This document shows positions 8,403 to 16,301 of a stretch of 17,116 nt of DNA, piece after piece. Source of the DNA: Xanthomonas translucens pv. translucens DSM 18974 (GTDB lineage Bacteria; Pseudomonadota; Gammaproteobacteria; Xanthomonadales; Xanthomonadaceae); assembly GCF_000331775.1 (NCBI RefSeq), contig NZ_CAPJ01000100.1, forward strand, positions 1 through 17,116, given 5' to 3'. A program made the position numbers and the translations under genes. Every line of letters starts with the position of its first letter. Within the stretch, counting starts at the first letter, position 1. The notes under the pieces are model-generated. The model saw nothing but the letters and a program-made list of their open reading frames with translations, did not search any database and was not told the DNA's origin.

Positions 8403-9404
8403 CACCAACGCCGCCATCACCGCCTTCTGCACATGCAGCCGGTTCTCGGCCTCGTCGATGGCGATGCAGTTCGGCGAATCCATCACCGCGTCGGTGGCCT
8501 TGACGTTGCGGCGCAGCGGCAGGCAGTGCGAGAACACGCCGTTGTTGGTCAGCGCCATCTTGCGCTCGTCGACGATGAAGTGCTGGTACTGGTCGCGGAT
8601 CGGCTTCTCCGGGCCCCAGTTGCCGAAGAACGGCAGCGCGCCCCAGCTCTTGGCATAGACCACGTCGGCACCGGCGTAGGCGCTGTCGATGTCGTGGCTG
8701 ACCTGCAGCGAGCCGCCGCTCTCGGCCACGTTCTGCGCCGCCCAGTCCATATAGCGTTGGTCCAACACATAATCCGGGGTCGGGCACAGCAGGGTCACGT
8801 CCATCCCTAAGCGGGTGGCGATGGTCAGCGCCGAATTGGCCACCGCGGTGTTCAGCGGCTTGGGGTGGTAAGTCCAGGTCAGCACGTACTTCTTGCCGCG
8901 CAGGTCCTGGCTGCCGAAATGCTCCTGCAGCGCCAGCGCGTGCGCCAGCTCCTGGCATGGATGGGTGATGGTCTCCATGTTGATCACCGGCACCGGCGAG
9001 TACCTGGCGAAGCTCTTCAGCACCAGGTCCTCGCGGTCCTTGGACCAGTCCACGAATTTCGGGAACGCGCGCACCCCGATCAGATCGACGTAGCGGCCCA
9101 GCACCCGCGCCACTTCGGCGATGTGCTCCTCGGTGTCGCCGTCCATCACCGTGCCCAGGTCGAACTCGATCGGCCAGGCGTCCTTGCCCGGCTGCAGCAC
9201 CACCGCATGCCCGCCCAACTGGAACGCGCCCAGCTCGAAGCTGGTGCGGGTGCGCATCGACGGGTTGAAGAACACCAGCGCGATCGACTTGCCCTTCAGC
9301 TCGCTGCCCAGCCGGTTGCGCTTGAACAGCGCGGCCTGGGTCAACAGCGCATCCAGCTCGGCCCGGCTCCAGTCCTGGGTGTTCAAGAAGTGCTTCAGAG
9401 ACAT
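8370..9404 (-). CDS. argF': N-acetylornithine carbamoyltransferase
   Basis: This 344-residue transcarbamylase makes N-acetylcitrulline from N-acetylornithine and carbamoyl phosphate. The carbamoyl-phosphate loop FFNPSMRTRTS (45-55), HPCQ (148-151) and HCLPLRRN (293-300) are present. Two residues known from the Xanthomonas enzyme are at the expected positions: Glu92 in DTEEH, linked to acetyl rather than succinyl substrates, and Lys302, reported to be carboxylated. This distinguishes it from ordinary ornithine carbamoyltransferase. AAAGGA lies 7 nt before the ATG. The last ten residues (RDSGRGTRDS) are encoded by repeat copy B and probably replace or extend the original end. It is the first structural gene of the leftward operon. 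A 6-bp hairpin (CCACCG/CGGTGG, 9429-9443) lies in its leader. Confidence 0.96.
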   Translation of the reverse strand: MSLKHFLNTQDWSRAELDALLTQAALFKRNRLGSELKGKSIALVFFNPSMRTRTSFELGAFQLGGHAVVLQPGKDAWPIEFDLGTVMDGDTEEHIAEVARVLGRYVDLIGVRAFPKFVDWSKDREDLVLKSFARYSPVPVINMETITHPCQELAHALALQEHFGSQDLRGKKYVLTWTYHPKPLNTAVANSALTIATRLGMDVTLLCPTPDYVLDQRYMDWAAQNVAESGGSLQVSHDIDSAYAGADVVYAKSWGALPFFGNWGPEKPIRDQYQHFIVDERKMALTNNGVFSHCLPLRRNVKATDAVMDSPNCIAIDEAENRLHVQKAVMAALVRDSGRGTRDS

Positions 9405-9501
9405 CGATCCATCCTTTGCTGCGTGGAGCCACCGCGGCGGTGGCGTGCGCGGGACGCGCTGTAGTTCTTTACGGGTGAAACCTTTCCGGGGTATGAAAAC
9501 G

Positions 9502-9528
9502 AAAAAACCCAGCCTCAGGCTGGGTTTT
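9502..9528 (-). terminator. Rho-independent terminator upstream of argF'
   Basis: On the minus strand, AAAACCCAGCC (9528 to 9518) pairs with GGCTGGGTTTT (9514 to 9504) across a 3-nt loop and ends in six T (9507-9502). This is a strong terminator signature for leftward transcription. It lies 26 nt after the 33-codon ORF and about 97 nt before the argF' start. Either the operon promoter lies between it and argF', or the terminator is conditional. Confidence 0.88.
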
Positions 9529-9563
9529 CAGAACGAACGGCGCAGCGCTCCGGTTACCCAGCC
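9518..9563 (-). promoter_or_regulatory. Candidate antiterminator pairing of an arginine attenuator
   Basis: GGCUGGGU at 9563-9556, which forms the end of the 33-codon ORF (codons GCU GGG and the first base of the stop), is complementary over 8 bp to ACCCAGCC, the 5' arm of the terminator (9525-9518). This pairing excludes the terminator. A third segment, CCCAGC in codons 6-8 (9639-9634), could pair over 6 bp with the same GCUGGG. The order 1:2, 2:3, 3:4 plus U-run matches classical leader-peptide attenuators. The complementarity is seen directly; the regulation is inferred. Confidence 0.5.
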
Positions 9564-9655
9564 AGGATGTGGGATTCCGGTCGGCGCGCGCGCGATGTCA
9601 TGCCCGAGGCCATGCGCGCGGCGCTGAGATCGTGCTGGGGCAGGTTCGCTTTCAT
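9554..9655 (-). CDS. 33-residue ORF, candidate arginine leader peptide
   Basis: This is a short ORF with ATG at 9653-9655, TAA at 9554-9556 and AGGA 9 nt before the start. The product, MKANLPQHDL followed by SAARMASGMT, SRARRPESHI and LAG, matches no family I recognise. It has Arg at 14, 22, 24 and 25; the last three are encoded CGC, CGC and CGA within four codons, the CGA being probably rare in such a GC-rich genome. A ribosome paused at these codons would leave the GGCUGGGU segment about 18 nt downstream free, whereas one that reaches the stop would cover it. The ORF starts 47 nt after the small exported-protein gene and may share its transcript. It could instead be an independent small protein with its own terminator, or not be translated. 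Confidence 0.55.
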   Translation of the reverse strand: MKANLPQHDLSAARMASGMTSRARRPESHILAG

Positions 9656-9702
9656 CGGCGCGCATCCTCGCACGCGCACGCCGCAGGCGCAAGCGCGCGC
9701 AC

Positions 9703-10227
9703 TCAGCGCGGCGGCACCAGGACCGCGTCGGGCACGTACGGCGCCACCGACACGCGGATGCGCAACCGGTTGCCCGGGTCCTCCGGCAGCCGCGAGCGGT
9801 ACTTGGTGCCCTTGTAGACGTAGTCCACGTCGTAGGCGATCGGACGCCGGAACTCGCGGCCGACCTCGATGGTGCGGCAGTTGCGTCCGCTCGACGGCGC
9901 CGGCGCCTCGGCCACCGGTGCGGGCGCATCGTGGCGGTGGCTGAAGATGTCCTTCACCGAATCCATCAACCGGTTCAAGCGGCTGTCGTCCTCCGGCTGG
10001 GCCGGGACGGGCGTCGGCGCCGGCGTCTGCACCGGATCGCATTGCTGTTCGGTGCGGGTGGCGCGCAGGGTCTGGTACACCGGCTCCACGTTCAGGACCT
10101 GCGCGTAGTCGAGCCTGACGTTCTCGATCACCGCCACGCGGTTGCGCGCCTCGTTGTCCTGGGCCCAGGCGGGTACGACGACGCATGCGAACAGGCCGAC
10201 CAGCGGCAACAACAGGTTCGGACGCAT
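9703..10227 (-). CDS. Small exported protein, related to glycine-zipper envelope proteins
   Basis: This 174-residue protein has a signal peptide (hydrophobic near 5-20, cleavage after AWA at about 22). The mature part has YAQVLNVEPVYQ (41-52), a Pro-rich stretch at about 68-80, CRTIE (117-121) and a C-terminal module with YDVDYVYKGTKYRSRLPEDP (132-151) and NRLRIRVSV. The VxxVEPV, CRT and YDVxYxYxGxxYxxRLPxDPG pattern recalls envelope proteins that carry a glycine-zipper membrane segment between these parts. Here that zipper is absent and the linker is Pro- and Asp-rich, so it is likely a soluble periplasmic variant. Function unknown. The ATG at 10225-10227 was chosen because the signal peptide starts there; an in-frame TTG lies three codons upstream. 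It is divergent from cysS. Confidence 0.75.
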   Translation of the reverse strand: MRPNLLLPLVGLFACVVVPAWAQDNEARNRVAVIENVRLDYAQVLNVEPVYQTLRATRTEQQCDPVQTPAPTPVPAQPEDDSRLNRLMDSVKDIFSHRHDAPAPVAEAPAPSSGRNCRTIEVGREFRRPIAYDVDYVYKGTKYRSRLPEDPGNRLRIRVSVAPYVPDAVLVPPR

Positions 10228-10334
10228 CGGCACCAAGCTTCGAAGGACAGATCGATCAGTGTAGGCATCGCAGCTTGCGTCGGGCTGAACGCAAGCCCAC
10301 GCCGCAGCGGCGCGCAGCGGCCTGCACCGGATTG

Positions 10335-10356
10335 GGGCGTGCGGCGCCGCACGCCC
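10335..10356. promoter_or_regulatory. Perfect 22-bp palindrome in the cysS upstream region
   Basis: GGGCGTGCGGC is followed at once by its exact reverse complement. It lies about 43 bp upstream of the putative cysS -10 element and about 108 bp upstream of the divergent gene's start. It could be an operator or an RNA hairpin; the composition is extremely GC-rich, so its significance is uncertain. Confidence 0.4.
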
Positions 10357-10398
10357 GGCCGGCCCAGGTACGGATGAGACGCTCCGCGCCGCTGCCGG

Positions 10399-10404
10399 TA
10401 GAAT
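10399..10404 (+). promoter_or_regulatory. Putative -10 element of the cysS promoter
   Basis: TAGAAT, in the context CCGGTAGAATCGC, is a good -10 hexamer and the only AT-rich stretch just upstream of cysS. It would place the transcription start near 10411, with a leader of about 20 nt. No convincing -35 hexamer is seen. Confidence 0.4.
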
Positions 10405-10431
10405 CGCAAGGCTTCCCTACGCCCGATGCCG

Positions 10432-11841
10432 ATGAGCCTGCGCCTGCACAACAACCTGACCCGCCGGGTCGACGCCTTCGAGCCCCTCGATCCGGCCGCT
10501 GGTCCCACCCTGTACGTGTGCGGCCCCACCGTCTACAACTACGCGCACATCGGCAACGCGCGCGGCCCGGTGGTGTTCGACGTGCTGGCCGCGCTGCTGC
10601 GGCGCCGCTACGGCGCGCTGCGCTACGCGCGCAACATCACCGACGTGGACGACAAGATCAACGCCGCCGCGCAGGCGCAGGGCGTGCCGATCGCCACCAT
10701 CACCGACCGCTTCGCCGCCCTCTACCGGCAGGACATGGCCGCGCTGGGCGTGGCGCCGCCGGACCTGGAACCGGAGGCGACCGCGCACATCCCGCAGATC
10801 GTGGCGATGATCGAACGGCTGGTCGGCAGCGGCCACGCCTATGCCGCCGAAGGCCACGTGCTGTTCGCGGTGGCCAGCTTCGCCGGCTACGGCAAGCTGT
10901 CGCGGCGCGACCCGGAGGAGATGCTGGCCGGTGCCCGCGTCGAGGTGGCCCCGTACAAGCGCGACCCCGGCGACTTCGTGCTGTGGAAACCGTCCAGCGA
11001 CGACCTGCCGGGCTGGGATTCGCCGTGGGGCCGCGGCCGCCCCGGCTGGCACATCGAATGCTCGGCGATGGCCGCCGCGCACCTGGGGCCGACCATCGAC
11101 ATCCATGCCGGCGGCGTGGACCTGCAATTCCCGCATCACGAGAACGAGATCGCGCAGAGCGAGTGCGCGCACGGCGGCGCCACCTTCGCCCGGTTCTGGC
11201 TGCACAACGGCATGCTCAACTTCAGCGGCGCCAAGATGAGCAAGTCGCTGGGCAACATCGAGACCGTGCACGACCTGATTGCCCGGCATCCGCCGGAGGC
11301 GCTGCGCTATGCGTTGTTGAGCGCGCACTACCGGCAACCATTGGATTGGTCCGATGCGCTGATCGAGCAGTGCAAGAACACCCTGGACCGGCTGTACGGC
11401 ACCTTGCGCGCACTGGACGCGATCCAGGCCAGCGCGTCGATTCCGCAGGCGATCGAGGCCGCGCTGGAAGACGACCTCAACACCCCGCAGGCGCTGGCCG
11501 AAATGGCACGGATCGCGACGGTGGCGCGGCAACTGCTCGCGCCGGCCGGCGGCCGCGACGCAGCGCGCGACGCACAGTTGCAAGCGCAATTGCAGCAGGC
11601 CAAGTCCGACCTGCTCGGCGCCGGCCTGGCGCTGGGTCTGCTGCAGCAGACGCCCGAAGCCTGGTTCAACCGCGGCGTTGGCGACGGCGACGACGCGCGC
11701 ATCCAGGCGCTGATCGACGCGCGCAGTACCGCCAAGAAGAACCGCGACTTCGCCCGTGCCGATGCGATCCGCCAGGAGCTGGCCGACGAAGGCGTGGTGC
11801 TGGAAGACACGGCGCAAGGCGTACGCTGGAAGCGCAGCTGA
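10432..11841 (+). CDS. cysS: Cysteinyl-tRNA synthetase
   Basis: CysRS charges tRNA-Cys with cysteine in the cytoplasm. The 469-residue protein is a complete class I synthetase: [19 protein letters not shown] (28-46) contains the first zinc-ligand Cys and the HIGN form of the HIGH motif; HIECS (207-211) and [12 protein letters not shown] (233-244) hold the other zinc ligands; KMSKS is at 268-272. The C-terminal end, with [16 protein letters not shown], is the usual tRNA-binding helical region. The ATG at 10432 (MSLRLHN) was preferred to the one at 10426 because homologues begin with M-x-LRLHN; no strong ribosome site decides between them. It is followed by sufE after 94 nt, giving two cysteine-related genes in a row. 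Confidence 0.96.
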   Translation: MSLRLHNNLTRRVDAFEPLDPAAGPTLYVCGPTVYNYAHIGNARGPVVFDVLAALLRRRYGALRYARNITDVDDKINAAAQAQGVPIATITDRFAALYRQDMAALGVAPPDLEPEATAHIPQIVAMIERLVGSGHAYAAEGHVLFAVASFAGYGKLSRRDPEEMLAGARVEVAPYKRDPGDFVLWKPSSDDLPGWDSPWGRGRPGWHIECSAMAAAHLGPTIDIHAGGVDLQFPHHENEIAQSECAHGGATFARFWLHNGMLNFSGAKMSKSLGNIETVHDLIARHPPEALRYALLSAHYRQPLDWSDALIEQCKNTLDRLYGTLRALDAIQASASIPQAIEAALEDDLNTPQALAEMARIATVARQLLAPAGGRDAARDAQLQAQLQQAKSDLLGAGLALGLLQQTPEAWFNRGVGDGDDARIQALIDARSTAKKNRDFARADAIRQELADEGVVLEDTAQGVRWKRS

Positions 11842-11854
11842 GCCCTTGCTTCTC

Positions 11855-11904
11855 CCCTCGGGCGAGGGTGCGCCCGTACCCTCCCTCCCCTCTCCCGGGG
11901 GGAG
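11855..11904. repeat. Short hairpins in the cysS-sufE gap
   Basis: The pyrimidine-rich gap holds CCCTCG/CGAGGG (11855-11868, 2-nt loop) and CTCCC/GGGAG (11892-11904, 3-nt loop). No T-run follows, so neither is a standard terminator. The CCCCTCTCCC-type text resembles dispersed intergenic palindromes common in Xanthomonas, but that is memory rather than a search. Confidence 0.4.
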
Positions 11905-11935
11905 CCGGGCTTTACCGCTTGATCCTGGATTTGCG

Positions 11936-12373
11936 ATGACCGATACCGATTTCCCGCTGGAACCCACGCCCGCCGATGCCCAGGCCGCCATCGCCGAGGA
12001 ATTCGGCTTCTTCGGCGATTGGTCCGAGCGTTACCAGTACTTGATCGATCTGGGCCGCAAGCTGCCGGCGTTTCCCGAGGAGTGGAAGACCGAGCAGCAC
12101 CGCCTGCACGGCTGCCAGTCGATGGTATGGATCGTGCCCGAGGGCGATGCGCAGCGGCTGGTGTTCCATGCGATCAGCGATTCGGCGATCGTCTCCGGAT
12201 TGATCTATCTGGCGCTGCGGGTCTACTCCGGACGCAGCGCAGCGCAGATCCTGGCCACCGCACCGGACTTCGTCGCCGCGATCGGCCTGGGCAAGCACCT
12301 GTCGCCGACCCGCAGCAACGGCCTGGCCGCGATCCTGGGCTTCATCCAGGACAGCGCACGCGCGCATGCATGA
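11936..12373 (+). CDS. sufE: Cysteine desulfuration protein SufE
   Basis: SufE accepts the persulfide sulfur from cysteine desulfurase (SufS) and passes it to the iron-sulfur assembly scaffold. The 145-residue length is typical. The active-site Cys60 lies in HGCQSMVW, preceded by the conserved RYQYLIDLGRKLPAFPEEWK (32-51) and followed by the C-terminal IGLGKHLSPTRSNGLAAIL (116-134), which is the family signature. The ATG at 11936 was chosen on homology; the open frame extends 60 codons upstream into cysS, out of frame with it. No other suf gene is in the window, so SufE is separated from its partner. Its stop overlaps the transporter start by 4 nt (ATGA), which suggests coupling. Confidence 0.94.
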   Translation: MTDTDFPLEPTPADAQAAIAEEFGFFGDWSERYQYLIDLGRKLPAFPEEWKTEQHRLHGCQSMVWIVPEGDAQRLVFHAISDSAIVSGLIYLALRVYSGRSAAQILATAPDFVAAIGLGKHLSPTRSNGLAAILGFIQDSARAHA

Positions 12374-13620
12374 GCGCCCCGCCGCCCTCGCCCGCACAGA
12401 GCCTGCGCACGCTGCTGGCGCATCCCGGCTTCGCGCTGGTGCTGGCCTACCGCATCTGCACGATGCTGTCCTACCAGATCGTCGCGGTCACGGTCGGCTG
12501 GCACATCTACGAGATCACCCGCGATCCGTTCTCGCTGGGCTTGATCGGGCTGGCCGAGATCCTGCCGTTCTTCTGCATCGCGCCGTTCGCCGGCTACCTG
12601 GTCGATCATCTGCCGCGGCGCCGGCTGGGCATGCTCGCCAGCCTGGGCGTGATCTCGACCGCGGCGGTGCTGACCGCGCTCACCCATGGCTGGCTGCCGG
12701 TGCACGGCGTGTGGCCGATCTACGCGGCGATCACGCTGACCGGCGCGGCGCGGGCGTTCCTGTCGCCGGTCTACAACGCGCTGTTCGCGCGCGTGCTGCC
12801 GCGCGAGGCGTATGCGCGCGGCGCCGGCGTCGGCAGCGTGGCGTTCCAGACCGGCATGGTGATCGGGCCGGCGCTGGGCGGGGTGCTGGTCGGCTGGGGC
12901 GGCAAGGGCCTGTCCTACGGCGTGGCGATGGCGGTGGCCTGCGTGGCGATGCTGGCGCTGGTGCTGCTGCGCGTGACCGAGCCGGTCAATGACGGCCCGT
13001 GTGCGCCGATCTTCCGCAGCATCGCCGAGGGCGCGCAGTTCGTGTTGTCCAACCAGATCATGCTCGGGGCGATGGCGCTGGACATGTTCTCGGTGCTGCT
13101 CGGCGGCGCGTTGTCGATGCTGCCGGCCTTCATCCACGACATCCTGCATTACGGCCCCGAAGGCCTGGGCATCCTGCGCGGCGCGCCGGCGCTGGGTTCG
13201 GTGCTGGCCGGGCTGTGGCTGGCGCGGCGGCCGCTGCAGCGCAATGCCGGCCGCATCCTGCTGCTGGCGGTGGCCGGCTTCGGCCTGTGCACCATCGCCT
13301 TCGGCCTGTCGCGGCATTTCTGGCTGTCGGCGGCGATCCTGCTGGTCTACGGCATGTGCGACGGGGTATCGGTGATCGTGCGTTCGACCATCCTGCAGTT
13401 GGCCACGCCGGATGCGATACGCGGCCGCGTGTCCTCGATCAGCGGCATCTTCATCGGCTCGTCGAACGAGCTGGGCGCGTTCTACGACGGGATGATGGCG
13501 CGGCTGGTCGGCCTGGTACCGGCCGTAGTGATCGGCGGCTGCGTGACCCTGGGCGTGGTCGCGACCACCGCCTGGAAAGCGCCGAAGCTGCGCAAGCTGG
13601 ACCTGCGCGAACTGCAATGA
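12370..13620 (+). CDS. MFS transporter (EntS-like, DUF894/MFS_3 type)
   Basis: This 416-residue inner-membrane protein has about 12 hydrophobic segments and belongs to the major facilitator superfamily. The motif-A equivalent GYLVDHLPRRRLG lies in the loop between segments 2 and 3 (75-87). The segment FLSPVYNALFARVLPRE (130-146) and the repeat TGMVIGPALGGVL (161-173) resemble the EntS-like and macrolide-efflux branch (MFS_3). Substrate is unknown; homologues are usually annotated as exporters of small molecules or siderophores. The ATG at 12370 overlaps the sufE stop by 4 nt, so it is probably translated with sufE. A link to iron-sulfur or sulfur metabolism would be inference from position only. 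It converges on the alpha/beta hydrolase, with 20 nt between the two stops. Confidence 0.92.
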   Translation: MSAPPPSPAQSLRTLLAHPGFALVLAYRICTMLSYQIVAVTVGWHIYEITRDPFSLGLIGLAEILPFFCIAPFAGYLVDHLPRRRLGMLASLGVISTAAVLTALTHGWLPVHGVWPIYAAITLTGAARAFLSPVYNALFARVLPREAYARGAGVGSVAFQTGMVIGPALGGVLVGWGGKGLSYGVAMAVACVAMLALVLLRVTEPVNDGPCAPIFRSIAEGAQFVLSNQIMLGAMALDMFSVLLGGALSMLPAFIHDILHYGPEGLGILRGAPALGSVLAGLWLARRPLQRNAGRILLLAVAGFGLCTIAFGLSRHFWLSAAILLVYGMCDGVSVIVRSTILQLATPDAIRGRVSSISGIFIGSSNELGAFYDGMMARLVGLVPAVVIGGCVTLGVVATTAWKAPKLRKLDLRELQ

Positions 13621-13624
13621 CGGT

Positions 13625-13647
13625 GCGCTGACGGCGCCGCTCAGCGC
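13625..13647. terminator. Hairpin between convergent MFS and hydrolase genes
   Basis: GCGCTGA (13625-13631) pairs with TCAGCGC (13641-13647), and the loop GC-pairs further. It sits between the two convergent stop codons and overlaps the hydrolase stop. There is no T-run on either strand, so it may be a weak bidirectional or factor-dependent terminator. Confidence 0.35.
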
Positions 13648-14762
13648 GCGCCGGCGGTGTCCTCGCGTGCATCCGCGTCCCACGCCGCGGCGCAATCGGG
13701 TACGTTCGCCGGCTGGCTCAGCCCGCCCTTGCCGGCCAGGAACCGGCAGGTCGCCGCGAACACCGCCGGCACCGCCTTGGAGCGGATCGGCGAGGCCAGC
13801 ACGTGATTGCCGGCGCCGGCAAAATCCACCGCCTGGCGCAACGCCGGCGGTGTGCCCAGTTGCGCGAACATCGCTTGCATCGCCGCCACCGACACGGCCG
13901 CGTCCTGATGCTGCGCGTCGCGATAGTAGTAGCCGAGGAACACCGGCACGTGGATCCGCGCATAGGTCGCCGGCAGCATGCCGCCGCGGGTCAGCGCAGC
14001 CAGCGCAAGGTAGCCATCGACATGGGTGGCGTCGGCCCAGTAGCCGCTATCGACCGGGTTGCGCATGACCGGATCGCCGCCGTTGCGCAACCACAGCAGC
14101 AGCTGCGCGCCCCACGGCCACAGCATCGGCTGCAGTTGCTCGCCGTGCTCGCGTACCAGCGGCGACCACAGCACCAGGGCCTGCACCTGTTGCGGGTGCG
14201 CGGCCACGGTCTGCAGCGCCAGCGCGCCACCCATCGAATTGCCGATCACCACCACCCGCCGGCCCAGCACCCGCGCCACCGCCAGCGCCTCGGCGGCGCC
14301 GCCGAGCAGACGCGGCGCATCGATGCCGCGCAAGGCGTCGGCGGCGACCAGCCCGTGCCCCGGCAAGCGCGGCAGATACAGATTGCAGCCGAAGCTGCGC
14401 GCCAGACGCCGATGGGTCGGCGCGCCCTCGCCCTGGCTGGCGGTGAAGCCGTGCAGATAGACCATGGCGCAGTCGCGCCGTCCCGGATGCGCCGGGTCGG
14501 CCCAGACGATGCGCGCCTGATTGTCCGCACGCAGGCCGGCAGTGGCCCGTTCGCGCGCGTCCAGCCAGGCCTGCAGCGCGAGCGGATCCTGCGGCACCGC
14601 CGGCAACGCGATCTGCGGCAGCGCGGGGCTGACCCGCGGCCCCAGCGCCAGCACCGCCAGCAGCACCAGCAAGAGCAACAGCGGCCAGCGCGCGTAGCGC
14701 CAGAGGCGGGACCTGCCTGCGCGTGAGGGCTTCGCCGCAGCGGACACCGGCGTGGGGCTCAT
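13641..14762 (-). CDS. Membrane-anchored alpha/beta hydrolase
   Basis: This 373-residue protein starts with a basic stretch and a single hydrophobic segment (about 25-41), which would anchor it in the inner membrane with the enzyme in the periplasm. The rest is an alpha/beta hydrolase: the oxyanion HGFTASQGEGAP (104-115), the nucleophile elbow VVIGNSMGGALAL (171-183, Ser176) and a C-terminal GAGNHVLASP with His320; the acid is probably Asp282 in YYYRDAQ. Substrate is unknown; lipase- or esterase-like activity is likely from the fold. The ATG at 14760-14762 was chosen because the open frame upstream lacks recognisable protein. The Shine-Dalgarno is weak. It stands alone on this strand, convergent with the MFS gene. 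Confidence 0.87.
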   Translation of the reverse strand: MSPTPVSAAAKPSRAGRSRLWRYARWPLLLLLVLLAVLALGPRVSPALPQIALPAVPQDPLALQAWLDARERATAGLRADNQARIVWADPAHPGRRDCAMVYLHGFTASQGEGAPTHRRLARSFGCNLYLPRLPGHGLVAADALRGIDAPRLLGGAAEALAVARVLGRRVVVIGNSMGGALALQTVAAHPQQVQALVLWSPLVREHGEQLQPMLWPWGAQLLLWLRNGGDPVMRNPVDSGYWADATHVDGYLALAALTRGGMLPATYARIHVPVFLGYYYRDAQHQDAAVSVAAMQAMFAQLGTPPALRQAVDFAGAGNHVLASPIRSKAVPAVFAATCRFLAGKGGLSQPANVPDCAAAWDADAREDTAGAR

Positions 14763-15277
14763 GCGCACCTGTCCGCGGACTGCCGCGGATGGCGACGCGC
14801 CCGCGGCGAACGGCGCGGCGTGGCTTGCGTAGCGCCCTCGGCGCCAGCAGCACGGACCCAGCATGTCGCGGGAGCGTGCACGACCAGGACGGCCACGCGC
14901 TGCGGCGGGCAGGAAAGGCGATTGGCGAGCATCGGCAGGCGGCGGCAGCGTGGCCGTTCGCCACGAGTTCAGTCTGCGACGGCGGCATGACAGGCGCGTT
15001 TAAAAACCCGGTCACGGTCCGGCGTGTGCGGCAAATGCGTGACCCCGCAACCTCACTCTTTTCGGCTTGCGCCTGCATCGGCGCAGGCAGGTCCAGCACA
15101 TTTGTCTACAAGGCCCGCCGAGCCGCGTGCGTACGTCCGCCTGCGCTGCAGCGACGCCGATTTCCTTGCGTCCCAGCGGCGAAATACGCACGCCGTCTCA
15201 CTCGCTCGCAGCACGCAGCGCATGCGCGCGCCACGGCCGGATCGCAGCGCCGCGCTGCGGAAAGGTTCGCAAAAGCC
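14763..15277. other. Region without a supportable gene
   Basis: About 515 nt lie between the divergent hydrolase and phosphoribosyltransferase genes. Open frames here have biased, Arg-rich composition and no motif I recognise. It must hold the promoters for both neighbours. The only AT-rich patch is GCGTTTAAAAACCC at 14998-15011, and GGAAAGG (15259-15265) precedes the next gene. No RNA gene, insertion sequence or attachment site is visible. Confidence 0.5.
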
Positions 15278-16150
15278 ATGCCTGGAACCGTTGTGCCCGG
15301 ACCAGCGGCAGGGTCCTCGACGGAACGCCAGGTTCGCCGCCTGCCTGCATTTTCCGGTGCGAAGTTCATACACACCGCGGCCGAGAACATTCCGCTGATC
15401 ACCAAGAAAGGCCGCGCGTACACCTGGCTGTTCGACCTGCGCCGGGTGTTCATGCAGCGCCAGGCGCTCGAGCAGATCGCCCACGCGTTCTGGGAACGCA
15501 ACGCCGCGCGCGCGCCGTTCCAGCTCGGCGGCCTGGAGACGGCGGCGATCCCGCTGCTCACCGCGCTGCTGCTGACCGCGCCGAAACAGCGCGGCGCGGT
15601 CAACGGCTTCATCATCCGCAAGGACCGCAAGACCACCGGCCTGGGCAATGCGATCGAAGGCGCGGTGCTGGACCTGCCGATCGTCCTGGTCGAGGACTCG
15701 CTCAACTCCGGCAACAGCGCCGAAAAAGCGCGCGCGCTCGTCAGCATGGCTGGCCACCCGCTTGACGAGGTGTTCGTGGTGGTCGATTTCCTGTCCAAGG
15801 CCGGCATGCAGTGGCGCAAGACCCATGGCATCGCCGTGCAATCGTTGTTCACCCTGAAGGACTTCGACCTTCCGCCAGACCACAGCACGCCGCACCCCAC
15901 GCAGGGCTACCGCAAGCTGTGGCGAACGGCGACGCCGGGCGGCTTCGCCTATCACGTGGTACCCAAGTCCGCGCCGCTGCTGGTAGGCAATACGCTCTTG
16001 CACAGCTGCGACGCGGCGAAAATGCAGGCGTTCTCCGCCGAGACCGGCGGGCTGGTGTGGGAATACCAGGTGACCGGCGCGGCCTATACCAGGAAAGGCA
16101 TCTGGTCGTGTCCCGCCTATCACGACGGGCGCCTGTACTTCGGCGCCTAG
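15278..16150 (+). pseudogene. Phosphoribosyltransferase/PQQ-propeller protein, C-terminally truncated
   Basis: The 290-residue frame has an intact phosphoribosyltransferase-like domain (about 35-195) with the PRPP-loop motif PIVLVEDSLNSGNS (134-147) and KGRAYTWLFDLRRVFMQ (44-60). After a linker comes VVPKSAPLLVGNTLLHSCDA (227-246) and the start of a PQQ-like beta-propeller blade (QAFSAETGGLVWEYQV, then SCPAYHDGRLYFGA at 277-290). It stops with TAG exactly where propeller proteins continue YFGAYDG, so several blades are missing; no propeller sequence follows in any frame before 16300. Such PRTase-propeller fusions exist as longer proteins; their role is not established. The ATG at 15278 follows GGAAAGG by 12 nt, but the first 30 residues look unrelated. 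The PRTase part may still be expressed; I call it a probable remnant. Confidence 0.6.
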
Positions 16151-16301
16151 CGCAGCGCGCGCGGCAGGATCGATCCGGGCGCGCGGCCATGCGCCGTGCG
16201 GCCGGATCAGCCGAAGCGAGGACGGCTCCTTCCCCGCAACATGTCAAACTTGGCGGCAGGCAGGCGGCCCGCCCGGATCGACACGACCGGCCAGAAAACG
16301 C

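Noticed and set aside
7054..9432. A 792-codon minus-strand open frame across argG and argF'
   Set aside because: It is a frame-shifted shadow of two well-supported genes; its translation is Arg/Gly-rich and matches no family.
9404..9501. An arginine-repressor operator in front of argF'
   Set aside because: No pair of sites resembling the TGNATNNNNATNCA consensus is visible, and no convincing -35/-10 pair could be placed either.
14865..15277. A missing N-terminal part of the phosphoribosyltransferase gene in another frame
   Set aside because: None of the three plus-strand frames shows residues recognisable as part of that family before about position 15360.
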